Origin: JAFEBO01 sp036392375
GTDB taxonomy: Bacteria; Planctomycetota; Phycisphaerae; Phycisphaerales; UBA1924
Direction: 5' to 3'
DNA length: 64,000 nt
NCBI GenBank assembly: GCA_036392375.1
Contig: DASVYC010000026.1
Span: 62,001 to 126,000, forward strand
A program made the translations under genes and the position numbers. The notes beneath the pieces were generated by a model. That model was given only the letters and a program-made list of their open reading frames with translations. It was not told the origin of the DNA and made no database searches. Positions within the stretch are counted from its first letter, which is position 1. The number at the start of each line of letters is the position of its first letter. Positions 26,197 to 34,268 of this stretch are shown in pieces.

Positions 26197-27425
26197 CGCC
26201 CCTGGAGATCGTGCTGCTGGTCGCGATGGCCTTGTGCGCGATTACGCTCACGATGACGGTCATCAACTTGGGCGTGTATCGAAGGCCGATGTCGGATGTG
26301 AAGGCAGGAATTTCAGCGGTGTCATCCGTTGCCGCGGTTCCGGGCCTCAACATCCCACATCCGACGTCCGACATCCCACATCCCACATCCCCTCGGATCA
26401 CCGTCTGCGTCCCCGCCCGCAACGAAGAATCCAATCTCGAAGCCTGCGTTCGCTCGATACTCGCCAGCACCGAGCGCGACATCGAGGTGCTGGTCTATGA
26501 CGACCAGAGCACCGACGACACGCCCAGCATCCTCGCGCGGCTCATCGCGTCCGATCCCCGCGTGCGAGCGGCACAGGTCACGCCCCTGCCCTCGGGCTGG
26601 AACGGCAAGCAGCACGCCTGCTGGCGCATGTCCGAACAAGCCCGCGGCCAGTGGCTCTGCTTCACCGACGCCGACGTGCGATTCGAGCCCGCCTGCCTCG
26701 CCGACGCGCTCGCGTTCGCGCAGGCTCAGAAGGCCGACCTGGTCTCGACCTTCCCGCGCCAGATCACCGGCTCGCTCGCCGAGCGGCTGGCCGTGCCGAT
26801 GATCTTTTTCATTCTCTTCTCCTATCTGCCCATGCCGCGGATGCGCACGTCACGCGATCCGGCCGCCTCCGCCGCCTGCGGCCAGTTCATCCTCGTCAGC
26901 CGCGCCGCCTACGACAAGGCCGGCGGGCATCAGGCGTTCAAAAACTCCATGCACGACGGCGTGAAGATGCCGCGGGAGGTCCGCAAGGCGGGTTTCCACA
27001 CCGATCTCTTCGACGGCACCCACCTGCTCAGCGTCCGCATGTACCGCGGCCTGGCCCAGACCTGGCGCGGCTTTGCCAAGAACGCCTTCGAGGGCCTCGG
27101 CTCGATCGGGCTGCTCATGTTCATCACGGCCGTGCATCTACTCGCGCACGTGTTGCCGTGGATCATCGTGCCTTGGGCCTTGCTCGGCAAGCTCGGGCCG
27201 GCACCGCTGCCCTCCCCCACCGATCTCGCGGCCCTCTTCGCCGTCTCATGCGTCGCCATGGCCGTGTTGCAGCGGCTCCTTCTCGCCCGCCGCTTCGAGC
27301 AGGGTCTCACGCCCGTGCTGCTGCACCCGCTCGGCGTCCTGATGATGACCGCGATCCAATGGCACTCGCTCTACCTCGCCCGCACGGGCCAACGCGCGTG
27401 GCGCGGCCGGGTGGCGACGGTGTGA
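26193..27425 (+). CDS. Family 2 glycosyltransferase, membrane-bound (CrtQ-like context)
   Basis: 410 residues from ATG 26193, overlapping the previous stop by four bases. One N-terminal membrane segment (EIVLLVAMALCAITLTMTVI), a GT2 domain with ITVCVPARNEESNLEACV, IEVLVYDDQSTDDTPSIL, the DxD-type CFTDADVRF, and an acceptor-side GFHTDLFDGT loop, then three or so C-terminal membrane helices. These enzymes transfer a sugar from a nucleotide donor to a lipid at the inner face. Between the first helix and the GT domain is an odd linker (LNIPHPTSDIPHPTSPR) encoded by short direct repeats at 26350-26390. Coupling to the acyltransferase suggests a glycosyl-acyl lipid or carotenoid product. Confidence 0.82.
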   Translation: MTPLEIVLLVAMALCAITLTMTVINLGVYRRPMSDVKAGISAVSSVAAVPGLNIPHPTSDIPHPTSPRITVCVPARNEESNLEACVRSILASTERDIEVLVYDDQSTDDTPSILARLIASDPRVRAAQVTPLPSGWNGKQHACWRMSEQARGQWLCFTDADVRFEPACLADALAFAQAQKADLVSTFPRQITGSLAERLAVPMIFFILFSYLPMPRMRTSRDPAASAACGQFILVSRAAYDKAGGHQAFKNSMHDGVKMPREVRKAGFHTDLFDGTHLLSVRMYRGLAQTWRGFAKNAFEGLGSIGLLMFITAVHLLAHVLPWIIVPWALLGKLGPAPLPSPTDLAALFAVSCVAMAVLQRLLLARRFEQGLTPVLLHPLGVLMMTAIQWHSLYLARTGQRAWRGRVATV

Positions 27426-27434
27426 TGAAAGCGA

Positions 27435-27456
27435 GCCGGGGCGTCCCCGCCCCGGC
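27435..27456. repeat. GC-rich hairpin, copy B of the two-copy intergenic motif
   Basis: Stem GCCGGGGCG (27435-27443) and CGCCCCGGC (27448-27456), loop TCCC, in AGCGAGCC...GGCACCGCC context. It matches 193-214 in reverse orientation and sits between convergent genes, 9 bases after a plus-strand stop, so it may terminate both. Confidence 0.5.
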
Positions 27457-27487
27457 ACCGCCGATTTCCCAACGTTCGATCCGAACA

Positions 27488-29320
27488 TCAGCGCTTCAGC
27501 ATCTGCTCGATCGCCTCCAGCCGTGACCGCAGCTCGGCGTTCTCGGCACGCAGCGCCGCGGCCTCATCCACGAGTCGCTGCGTGCTCGCCGCGCTCCTCT
27601 CGTGCTCTTGGCGCAGGGCCCGGATCATCAACGCCGTGAGCCGGTTGTAGTCGATGCCCTCGATCTTGCCGTTGCTGCGGCTGACCGCTTCTGGGATCGC
27701 CTCGGCGACTTCCTCGGCGATCAGCCCGACATCGGCCCGCCCCGCCATCGACGGGATCTCGTCGTTCCAATCAAACCGCACCGGACGCAGCGCGAGGATG
27801 CTGCTGAGCGCATCGTCCTCGATCGAGCGGATGTTCTTCTTGTAGCGGGCGCTCGAGGCGTTGGTGAAACCGACGCAGCGGAGTGCCCCGTTGACGTCAA
27901 GGGTGAAGCTCGCGTTCGGCGTGCGGGTGCCGATGCCGACGCGTCCGCCGTCGGGGTTGATGGTCAGAAATCCGTAGCTGGAGCCCCAGGCGGAGGTGGA
28001 CTGGATGATGGAATAGTCGTTGTTTGCACCGTTGATGCCGAGATACAAGCTCGTGCGCCCCGCGGTCTGGGTGCTGCCGACGAGGATGCCGCCGCCGGTC
28101 TCGGGGGTGACCGTGAGGAGGGCCTCGGGTGAAGTGGTCCCGATGCCCAGCAGTCCTTCGTCGGTGAGCCGCATCCGGGTGGTCAGCGGGTTGGTGATCG
28201 CGCCCCAGTTCTTGGTTTGGAAGTCGATGTGACTTGAGTAGTCGCTGTCCACCGCCTGGATGCGTGCGGAAGGGGCGTTCGAGCCGGGGTCGTAGGTCGC
28301 GAGATCGAGGGCGGCGAGCGCGCCGGTGCCGCCGCGCCCCACGACCCGCAGCGCGGGCACGAGGCTCCCGCCGCCGCTGGCACGCACCGTGAACTGATTG
28401 ACGCTCGCCGCGATCGTGCCGTCGGCCTGCGTCGTGAAGGGCGAACCGGCGATGCCAGACCAGGGCGCGCCCGTGGCTTGTACCGCCAGCTGCGGCAGAC
28501 GCACGTACGCGGCAAACCAAGCCGGAACCATGTCGGTGCCTGCCCAGAACGTCGGACAATTGGCCGGTTGCGATCCCGGCGTGGCCTGCACGACCGCGAT
28601 CGTGCCGCTGGTCGTCACCATCTCAACTGTGTACGCCTGGCCCTTTGACACCGGAACGGAACCGAAGTCGAAGGTCACGGTGCCAACCGCGGGCACGACG
28701 TTCACCGTCGCGAGCAGCGGGCCAGCGAGCCCCTGACCGCTCCGCAGCCGCGCCGTCATCTTGGGTCCGTTGTTCGCGTGCGCGATCTGCATCTGCACCC
28801 GCGTGAGAAAGCCGGACTGGGTCGGCGTGACCACCTGGTAAAACGGCACGTTGTGCACGAAGTAGCTATCGCTCGACGCGCTACCGGAACGGAGGTCAAG
28901 CACTTCGGTGCCCGGCCTCATCGGTATCCCCGCCAACCCAACCGCCAGCGGCACCGCCGACACCGCGCTCCGCGGGGAGATCGTCGTGTACGCGCCCGTG
29001 CCGCTGGGAACTCGAACGTCCAGCTCCAGCCACAACGGCTGCCCGTCGATGAACGCACCCGCGGGCGACGGGATCGACAGCGAGAAGACGCCGCGGGTGA
29101 CCTCGACGCCGGGGAACGACTGCTCGGTGCCGACCATCGTGCCGCCGCTCGCCGCGGTCCAGAGACGGGCCTTGAAGTCGGCCAACGCGTCCACCGGGCC
29201 GCCGGGGGCCGAGAGCGAGCCCTGATAGGTAAACGAGCTGTTCTGCGCCAGCGCCTGCGAGGCGAGCAGCGTGAGCAACGCTGCCAGAGGGGCCGACCAT
29301 CGAGTCAGGCAACGGTTCAT
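27488..29320 (-). CDS. Secreted protein with S74 autoprocessing chaperone domain (isolated sixth paralogue)
   Basis: 610 residues from ATG 29320, which follows GGAG at 9 bases. Signal peptide MNRCLTRWSAPLAALLTLLASQALAQ. YQGRL-type domain at residues 28-130 (SSFTYQGSLSAPGGPVDAL), then the beta domain shared with array members four and five (TRVQMQIAHANNGPKMTARLRSG; VSKGQAYTVEM), PWSGIAGSPF, GIGTTSPEALLTV and GRVGIGTRTPNASFTLDV. The S74 core is NASSARYKKNIRSIEDDAL (Ser and Lys retained), VRFDWNDE, DVGLIAEEVAEAIPE. Ends in a coiled coil. It is divergent from the array in S74 sequence (YKKNI rather than LKTD) and lies alone, on the other strand. Confidence 0.85.
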   Translation of the reverse strand: MNRCLTRWSAPLAALLTLLASQALAQNSSFTYQGSLSAPGGPVDALADFKARLWTAASGGTMVGTEQSFPGVEVTRGVFSLSIPSPAGAFIDGQPLWLELDVRVPSGTGAYTTISPRSAVSAVPLAVGLAGIPMRPGTEVLDLRSGSASSDSYFVHNVPFYQVVTPTQSGFLTRVQMQIAHANNGPKMTARLRSGQGLAGPLLATVNVVPAVGTVTFDFGSVPVSKGQAYTVEMVTTSGTIAVVQATPGSQPANCPTFWAGTDMVPAWFAAYVRLPQLAVQATGAPWSGIAGSPFTTQADGTIAASVNQFTVRASGGGSLVPALRVVGRGGTGALAALDLATYDPGSNAPSARIQAVDSDYSSHIDFQTKNWGAITNPLTTRMRLTDEGLLGIGTTSPEALLTVTPETGGGILVGSTQTAGRTSLYLGINGANNDYSIIQSTSAWGSSYGFLTINPDGGRVGIGTRTPNASFTLDVNGALRCVGFTNASSARYKKNIRSIEDDALSSILALRPVRFDWNDEIPSMAGRADVGLIAEEVAEAIPEAVSRSNGKIEGIDYNRLTALMIRALRQEHERSAASTQRLVDEAAALRAENAELRSRLEAIEQMLKR

Positions 29321-29489
29321 CGTGCGATTCTCCGGTTGAGTGCGAAACGTCCACCACATGCTCAATCAGCGGCACGCCTCGCCAACCGGCCTCAGACACC
29401 ACTCTCAACTTCGGTAGACTGGTGTCCGTTCGGGACGCTTTCACGATGTGCCCGCCGCGAGCAATGACGAACAATCCCGAGGAGACTCG

Positions 29490-30374
29490 GTGAACCAGCC
29501 CGACCACAACCCACCCCCGCGGCTCGATCCCGACCTGGGCGATGAGTCCGACCTCGGCCTCTCCGCCGCCGACGCCGTCGCGGTCGGCGCGATCGTCGCG
29601 GAAGCGAGTCGCCTCGCCGCGCCCGGGCAGGAGCCGCTCTTGGCCCGGCGCGTGCTGCTCGACGGTGCCGCTGCGCTGCTGAATGCCGACAACTGGCTCT
29701 GGGTCCTCGGCCGCGCCGGGCTGACCAGCGGCGAGTGGCGCATTGCGCCGATCAAGATCCTCAAGTGCGGCCGGGTCCCCATGCTCCGCGGCGCGTGGCA
29801 CGCCCTCCGCATGATGGGCGCCTTCGGCCGCCCGCCCGAAACCGTCGGCCTGCACGACCTCGCCCTCGCCGGCCGCCCGTTCGTCCGCGGCATCCGCCAA
29901 GTCCTGCCGCCGCAGACCTGGGACACCGATCCCGCCTGCCTCACCTACCGCCGCCGCATCGGCATGGACGACCTGCTCTACACCGTCTTGCCGCAGCACG
30001 GCACCGACGCGTTGACGGTCAGTTCGGTCATGTTCGGCCGGAGCACCGGCGCCCCCACCTTCACCGCCCGCGAACGCCGCCTCGCCGCCGCGTTGTTCTT
30101 CGCCCCCGCCTGGGTCCACACGCTCACCGCTCCGGCGTCACCCACCGGCGACGACTACGCCGCCCGCGTCGCCCGCCTGTCTGAGAAGGAGCAGCAGCTC
30201 GTCCCCCTGCTCGCCAGCGACCTGGGCTACGCGCAGATCGGGGCCATGACCGGGCTCACCGAGAACACCATCAAGACCTACGCCGTGCGGATCTTCCGCA
30301 GCCTGGGCGTCCGAAACCGCAACGCGCTCCGCGACCGCGTGGCGCTGGTGGATCCAAGGCTCAAGAACCCTTGA
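29490..30374 (+). CDS. LuxR-type HTH transcriptional regulator
   Basis: 294 residues from GTG 29490, chosen because GAGGAG lies 5 bases upstream; another GTG at 29448 would add 14 residues. The C-terminal 60 residues are a LuxR/FixJ-type helix-turn-helix: LSEKEQQLVPLLASDLGYAQIGAMTG then LTENTIKTYAVRIFRSLGVRNRNAL. The N-terminal 220 residues hold no receiver Asp or classic PAS motif; DNWLWVLGR and MDDLLYTVLPQHGTDALTV resemble the sensory part of planctomycetal LuxR proteins. Divergent from the S74 gene at 27488-29320, with GACACCA/TGGTGTC arms at 29395-29426 between them. A role in controlling that neighbour is possible. Confidence 0.8.
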   Translation: MNQPDHNPPPRLDPDLGDESDLGLSAADAVAVGAIVAEASRLAAPGQEPLLARRVLLDGAAALLNADNWLWVLGRAGLTSGEWRIAPIKILKCGRVPMLRGAWHALRMMGAFGRPPETVGLHDLALAGRPFVRGIRQVLPPQTWDTDPACLTYRRRIGMDDLLYTVLPQHGTDALTVSSVMFGRSTGAPTFTARERRLAAALFFAPAWVHTLTAPASPTGDDYAARVARLSEKEQQLVPLLASDLGYAQIGAMTGLTENTIKTYAVRIFRSLGVRNRNALRDRVALVDPRLKNP

Positions 30375-30559
30375 CGAAGTCGCCGCGGCTCGTTCGTCCT
30401 ACCCCGGACCGGCCTTCTCCCATTTCGCACCCCGATCACCCCTTCGGCCGATCTACTATTGCTCGCCGTGGCCGGGGGTCCGGAGCGACCCCCTCTACCG
30501 TCGCCGCGGCGAACGCGACTTCTGTCGTTCTTCCACCGCATTTCACACGAGTACGAGCC

Positions 30560-32167
30560 ATGCACGATACCGATGGGACGGAGTCCCAGGTCCACCAGTC
30601 CGCTGATTCCAATCTGCCCGCTTCTTCCGACGACGCCGCAAGTCCAAGCCAGCCCGCCACTTCCGGCCACGAGCTGCAGGACTCCATCACCGCCGCCAAC
30701 CCGGTCGCGGAAGTGCACGGCATCGTCACCCACCACGACTTCAAGCCCGTCGCACAGGACAACGTCTTCGACGAGGCCGTTGACTTCCCGTCGCTTGGGC
30801 TCCGCAACAGCGTGCTCAAGGGTCTCGCTGACATGGGCTTCCAGAAGCCCACGATGATCCAGGCGAAGATGATCCCCGTCGCCATCACCGGGCGCGACGT
30901 GCTCGGCCAGGCCAAGACCGGCACCGGCAAGACCGCCGCGTTCGGTCTGCCGCTCATCCACATGTGCGGCAAGGACACCCAGTTCCAGGCCCTCATCCTC
31001 GCCCCCACTCGCGAACTGGCCATCCAGATCACCGACGAGATCAACGACCTCGCCAAGCACACGCCCATCCGGGCCGTCACGCTCTACGGCGGTCAATCCA
31101 TCCAGGCCCAGACCCGCCAGCTCCAGACCGGCTCGCACATCGTCGTCGGCACGCCCGGGCGCGTGCTCGACATGATCCAACGCGGCTACTTCCACCTGCA
31201 GAACATCCGCTTCGCGGTGCTCGATGAAGTGGATCGCATGTTCGACATCGGCTTCCGCGATGACATCAAGCGGATCCTGAACATGTGCCCCAAGCCCGGC
31301 ACCCCGCCGGAGGGCCGCCAGACAATCTTCGTCAGCGCGACGTTGAGCGAAGAGGTCGAGCGCCTCGCCCGCCAGCACATGCACGATCCGGTGAAGCTGG
31401 TCACCACCGCTGGCTCGCTGACCGCCAGCCTCGTCAAGCAGTTCCACATCCCGGTCGCCCCGTGGGACAAGAAGCGCATGCTGCTGCACGTGCTCACCCA
31501 CGAGGAGCCGGCTCTCACGCTGGTTTTCTGTCGCCTCAAGCGCACCGTCGATGAACTCGCCAACGGCTTGTCCGCCCGCGGCATTCCCGCGCACGCGATG
31601 CACGGCGACATGAGCCAGGGCAAGCGCAACACCACCATGAAGCAGCTCAAGGACGGCAAGCTCGCCGTCGTGATCTGCTCCGACCTCGCCAGCCGCGGCA
31701 TCGACGTCGAGGGTGTGTCGCACGTCATCAACTTCGACCTGCCCGACGACCCCGAGCTCTACGTCCACCGCATCGGTCGCACCGCCCGCGCCGGCAAGGG
31801 CGGCCTGGCCTACTCGCTCGTCACCCCCGCCCAGGGCGAGCTGCTCACCAGCATCGAGATGCTGATCAACGCCGAGATCCCCAAGCTCGAGTACCCAGAC
31901 TTCGTCGGCAACCCGCCGCCCCAGGGCTGGCGCGACGACGGCCCCGGCGGCCGCCCGCAAGGCGGCCTGCAGCTCGAACGAGCCGAAGGCGACGCGCCCC
32001 CGCCGCCGCCCGCGCCACCGAAAGTCAGCCGCATGGAGCAATCCAAGCTCGAGCTGCCCGCGTCGGACCCGGCAAAGGTCGACGCGAGCAAGTTCCCCGG
32101 CGGCATCGTGCCGACGAAGCTGCCCCCCAAGCGCATGTTCGGCAAGATGCCCGGCCGCGGGCGGTAA
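30560..32167 (+). CDS. DEAD-box family ATP-dependent RNA helicase
   Basis: 535 residues from ATG 30560. All helicase motifs are visible: Q motif region (FPSLGLRNSVLKGLADMGFQKPTMIQ), motif I AKTGTGKTA near 118, Ia PTRELAIQ, Ib GTPGRVLDM, motif II DEVD near 221 in place of DEAD, motif III SAT, motif IV TLVFCRLKRTVDELA, V VICSDLASRGID, VI HRIGRTARAG. The N-terminal 60 residues are Ser/Ala/Asp-rich and disordered. The C-terminus is Pro/Gly-rich (PPPQGWRDDGPGGRPQGG) and then basic. Such enzymes remodel RNA during ribosome assembly, decay or cold growth. The Ala-to-Val change in motif II is conservative and probably keeps ATPase activity. Confidence 0.92.
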   Translation: MHDTDGTESQVHQSADSNLPASSDDAASPSQPATSGHELQDSITAANPVAEVHGIVTHHDFKPVAQDNVFDEAVDFPSLGLRNSVLKGLADMGFQKPTMIQAKMIPVAITGRDVLGQAKTGTGKTAAFGLPLIHMCGKDTQFQALILAPTRELAIQITDEINDLAKHTPIRAVTLYGGQSIQAQTRQLQTGSHIVVGTPGRVLDMIQRGYFHLQNIRFAVLDEVDRMFDIGFRDDIKRILNMCPKPGTPPEGRQTIFVSATLSEEVERLARQHMHDPVKLVTTAGSLTASLVKQFHIPVAPWDKKRMLLHVLTHEEPALTLVFCRLKRTVDELANGLSARGIPAHAMHGDMSQGKRNTTMKQLKDGKLAVVICSDLASRGIDVEGVSHVINFDLPDDPELYVHRIGRTARAGKGGLAYSLVTPAQGELLTSIEMLINAEIPKLEYPDFVGNPPPQGWRDDGPGGRPQGGLQLERAEGDAPPPPPAPPKVSRMEQSKLELPASDPAKVDASKFPGGIVPTKLPPKRMFGKMPGRGR

Positions 32168-32307
32168 GCACGCACCACTCCAAGCCCCGCGCCCCTCTCC
32201 CCGTTTCGGCGGGGAGAGGTGATCGAGGCCCTCCAGGCCGAGATCGGTGAGGGGCGAGCGACGCACGAGCTCGAATCACGCACGCAGAAGCGCCGCCCAC
32301 CTCTATT

Positions 32308-32401
32308 GGGTGCCACTGCCGACGGCTCGGCGTCGGCAGTGCGATCACGACACCGATCCACAGCCCGGCACTGCCCAGCGAAGCGCTGGGCAGTGGCACC
32401 C
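32308..32401 (+). repeat. Double-hairpin 3' element, copy 3
   Basis: 94 bp bounded by GGGTGCCAC and GTGGCACCC, 141 bases after the helicase stop. Hairpin A (ACTGCCGAC...GTCGGCAGT) and hairpin B (CCCAGCGAAGCGCTGGG) equal copy 1; the spacer between them is shorter. Upstream of it, CTCTCCCCG...CGGGGAGAG at about 32197-32218 forms another stem that may end the helicase transcript. Confidence 0.8.
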
Positions 32402-32439
32402 AACGTGCGCCCGCAGCAACGCGACGTCTTCTCATCGAT

Positions 32440-33144
32440 TCAGCGATCACCCACAATCCGCACCCTCTTCACCACCACCAACTCCAGCGGCACATCCTTC
32501 ATCATCTCGCCGTCCACCAGTTCGCCGTTCTTGCGAATCTTCTCCGCCCGCGAACCCGTGACGCCGGTGCGGATCTTTTCGACCGCGTCCCAGCTGTCGG
32601 TCACTCGCCCGAAGACCGCGTAGCCCGCGCCGCCGCTGATCTCGCGGGGCGTGTCGAGCCTCGGATTATCAACGACATTGATGTAGAACTCCCGCGTGCC
32701 CGAGTCCGGGTCGGTGTCGCGGCCCAGACCCACCGAGCCCTTCACGTTCTTCAGCCCGTTCTGCCACTCGTTCTTGATCGGCCTGTCGAGCCCCAGCGGC
32801 TCGCCGGGCGTGCGTGCCGCGGCGTCGGACGCGGGCAGATTCATCAGCTCCGGCGTGTGCGAACCGCCCTGGATCACAAAGTTCGAGATGACGCGCTGAA
32901 AGACCGTGTTGTCGTAGTGCCCAGCCTTAGCGTGGCGCACGAAGTTGTCGACGCTCAGCGGCGCTCGCTCGCGATCAAGCTCAAGCGTGATATCGCCGGC
33001 GGAGGTTTCGAGGATGGCGGTGACGACCTTGCCATCCCGCGGCACCGACTCGCCGTGGATGACATGCTCCTTCGAGCGGCAGCCCGCCAGCATTGACCCC
33101 ACAACCATCACCACGCCCGTCACGACAATTGCCCGCATCAACAT
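32440..33144 (-). CDS. Cyclophilin-type peptidyl-prolyl isomerase lipoprotein
   Basis: 234 residues from ATG 33144; ATG 33138 is also possible. The N-terminus MLMRAIVVTGVVMVVGSMLAGC ends in a lipobox (LAGC), so the protein should be lipid-anchored outside the cytoplasm. The cyclophilin fold follows: GDITLELDRERAPLSVDNFVRHAKAGHYDNTVFQRVISNFVIQGGS, GSVGLGRDTDPDSGTREFYINVVDNP, and GYAVFGRVTDSWDAVEKIR. The catalytic Arg (FQR) and the FVIQGG block are present. It should speed prolyl isomerisation in exported proteins. Confidence 0.9.
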   Translation of the reverse strand: MLMRAIVVTGVVMVVGSMLAGCRSKEHVIHGESVPRDGKVVTAILETSAGDITLELDRERAPLSVDNFVRHAKAGHYDNTVFQRVISNFVIQGGSHTPELMNLPASDAAARTPGEPLGLDRPIKNEWQNGLKNVKGSVGLGRDTDPDSGTREFYINVVDNPRLDTPREISGGAGYAVFGRVTDSWDAVEKIRTGVTGSRAEKIRKNGELVDGEMMKDVPLELVVVKRVRIVGDR

Positions 33145-33239
33145 CGCTGCAGCGTACCAGAGCCTCCAGCGACACGCCGCGGCGGCGCGTTCCCTCACGC
33201 GACCGCCGCGACGTGCCGAGACATGAAGCGATCCAACGC

Positions 33240-33971
33240 TCACGCCGCGCGCCGACGCCGTGCCGCGAACCACGAGACCCCGCCCAGCAAAAGGCCCGCG
33301 CCAGGGGCCGGGATGAACGCCACCGAGGCATCAAGCTCCGCCAAACCGCTGAAGCTGTTGCTGGTGCCGAAGTTGCTGGTCTTGGTGATGTCCGCACCGA
33401 TCAGGACGCGGTAGTTGCCGGCGGCGAGGTTGAGGTCGAGCGAGAAGCCGTCCCAACGGAGCGAGTCGCGGGCGTTCACCGGATCGATGAACAACGACGC
33501 GTGGTCGAACGAGTCGAAGACCACCGCGTTGGTGTCGGCGTTGAAGATCGCCAGGTACGCGTTCAGCGACTGCGGCGTTGCTCCCTTGGTCTGCGACGGC
33601 GTCGAGAATCCGTTCAGCGCGACCCGCGCGATCGTCGACCCCGTTACGGTGAAATTCGACTCGAGCTTGGCGCTTGACTTGGTCTCCTCTCCAAGAACGA
33701 CAACCAGGCTCGACGAACCGCGGAACACGCCGCCGATGAACGAGTTGTTCGCGGTAGATGTGTGGGTGTAGCCCTGCGGCAGTGTGCCGGTCCACGCACC
33801 CAAGGCGGTCGTGCTGTCGGAGTTGTTGTAATCTCCCGGCGCCGGGAAGAACAGGTTGTTCTTCGACTCGCGGATCGTGCTCGTCCGGGATGTCACGCTC
33901 ACGGCGGCCATCGCCACGCCCGACAACGACGCGGCGACCGCCGCGGCCCCAATCACAGTGCTGATACGCAT
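33240..33971 (-). CDS. Exported PEP-CTERM-like protein
   Basis: 243 residues from ATG 33971, with AAAGGGAGAG upstream. Signal peptide MRISTVIGAAAVAASLSGVAMA. The body is a beta-rich Ser/Thr/Asn sequence (STTALGAWTGTLPQGYTHTS, NFGTSNSFSGLAELDAS) without a recognised domain. The C-terminus FIPAPGAGLLLGGVSWFAARRRRAA has the three-part layout of PEP-CTERM sorting signals: short P-x-P motif, hydrophobic stretch and basic end. Such tails are cut by exosortase on the way to the surface or matrix. Five 15-bp tandem repeats lie in its 5' region. Confidence 0.75.
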   Translation of the reverse strand: MRISTVIGAAAVAASLSGVAMAAVSVTSRTSTIRESKNNLFFPAPGDYNNSDSTTALGAWTGTLPQGYTHTSTANNSFIGGVFRGSSSLVVVLGEETKSSAKLESNFTVTGSTIARVALNGFSTPSQTKGATPQSLNAYLAIFNADTNAVVFDSFDHASLFIDPVNARDSLRWDGFSLDLNLAAGNYRVLIGADITKTSNFGTSNSFSGLAELDASVAFIPAPGAGLLLGGVSWFAARRRRAA

Positions 33972-34014
33972 CGCTTCTCTCCCTTTCCCCACGGCCCGGC
34001 CCGACGCCGCCCCG

Positions 34015-34089
34015 CACACGCGAGACCCGCACACGCGAGACCCGCACACGCGAGACCCGCACACGCGAGACCCGCACACGCGAGACCCG
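34015..34089. repeat. Five exact tandem copies of a 15-bp unit
   Basis: CACACGCGAGACCCG is repeated five times without change, 44 to 118 bases upstream of the PEP-CTERM gene on the minus strand. It lies between that start and an AT-rich stretch (34147-34168, with T7 and CTATATCA) that may hold the promoter. Exact identity implies recent slippage, so copy number may vary between strains. Confidence 0.9.
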
Positions 34090-34268
34090 CGCCGGTTCCG
34101 GGTGGTGTCCAACGAATAGCGATACATCCGCTTTTGGTGAAGGATGCATGTTTTTTTCACTATATCACGTTTCGGCAGCGCGAGCCGAAGAAACGGATGC
34201 ACCCCGGCCAGCCCGCCGGGGACTTCACCGGGAAAAACCTGTTTGCCGTGCGCGCCGTCGGAGCCAAC

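Noticed and set aside
29395..29426. GACACCA/TGGTGTC inverted repeat as a LuxR-type operator
   Set aside because: Only 7-bp arms with an 18-base spacer and no second copy, so chance cannot be excluded; noted with the regulator entry only.
34015..34089. 15-bp repeats as a mini-CRISPR
   Set aside because: Units are contiguous with no spacers.
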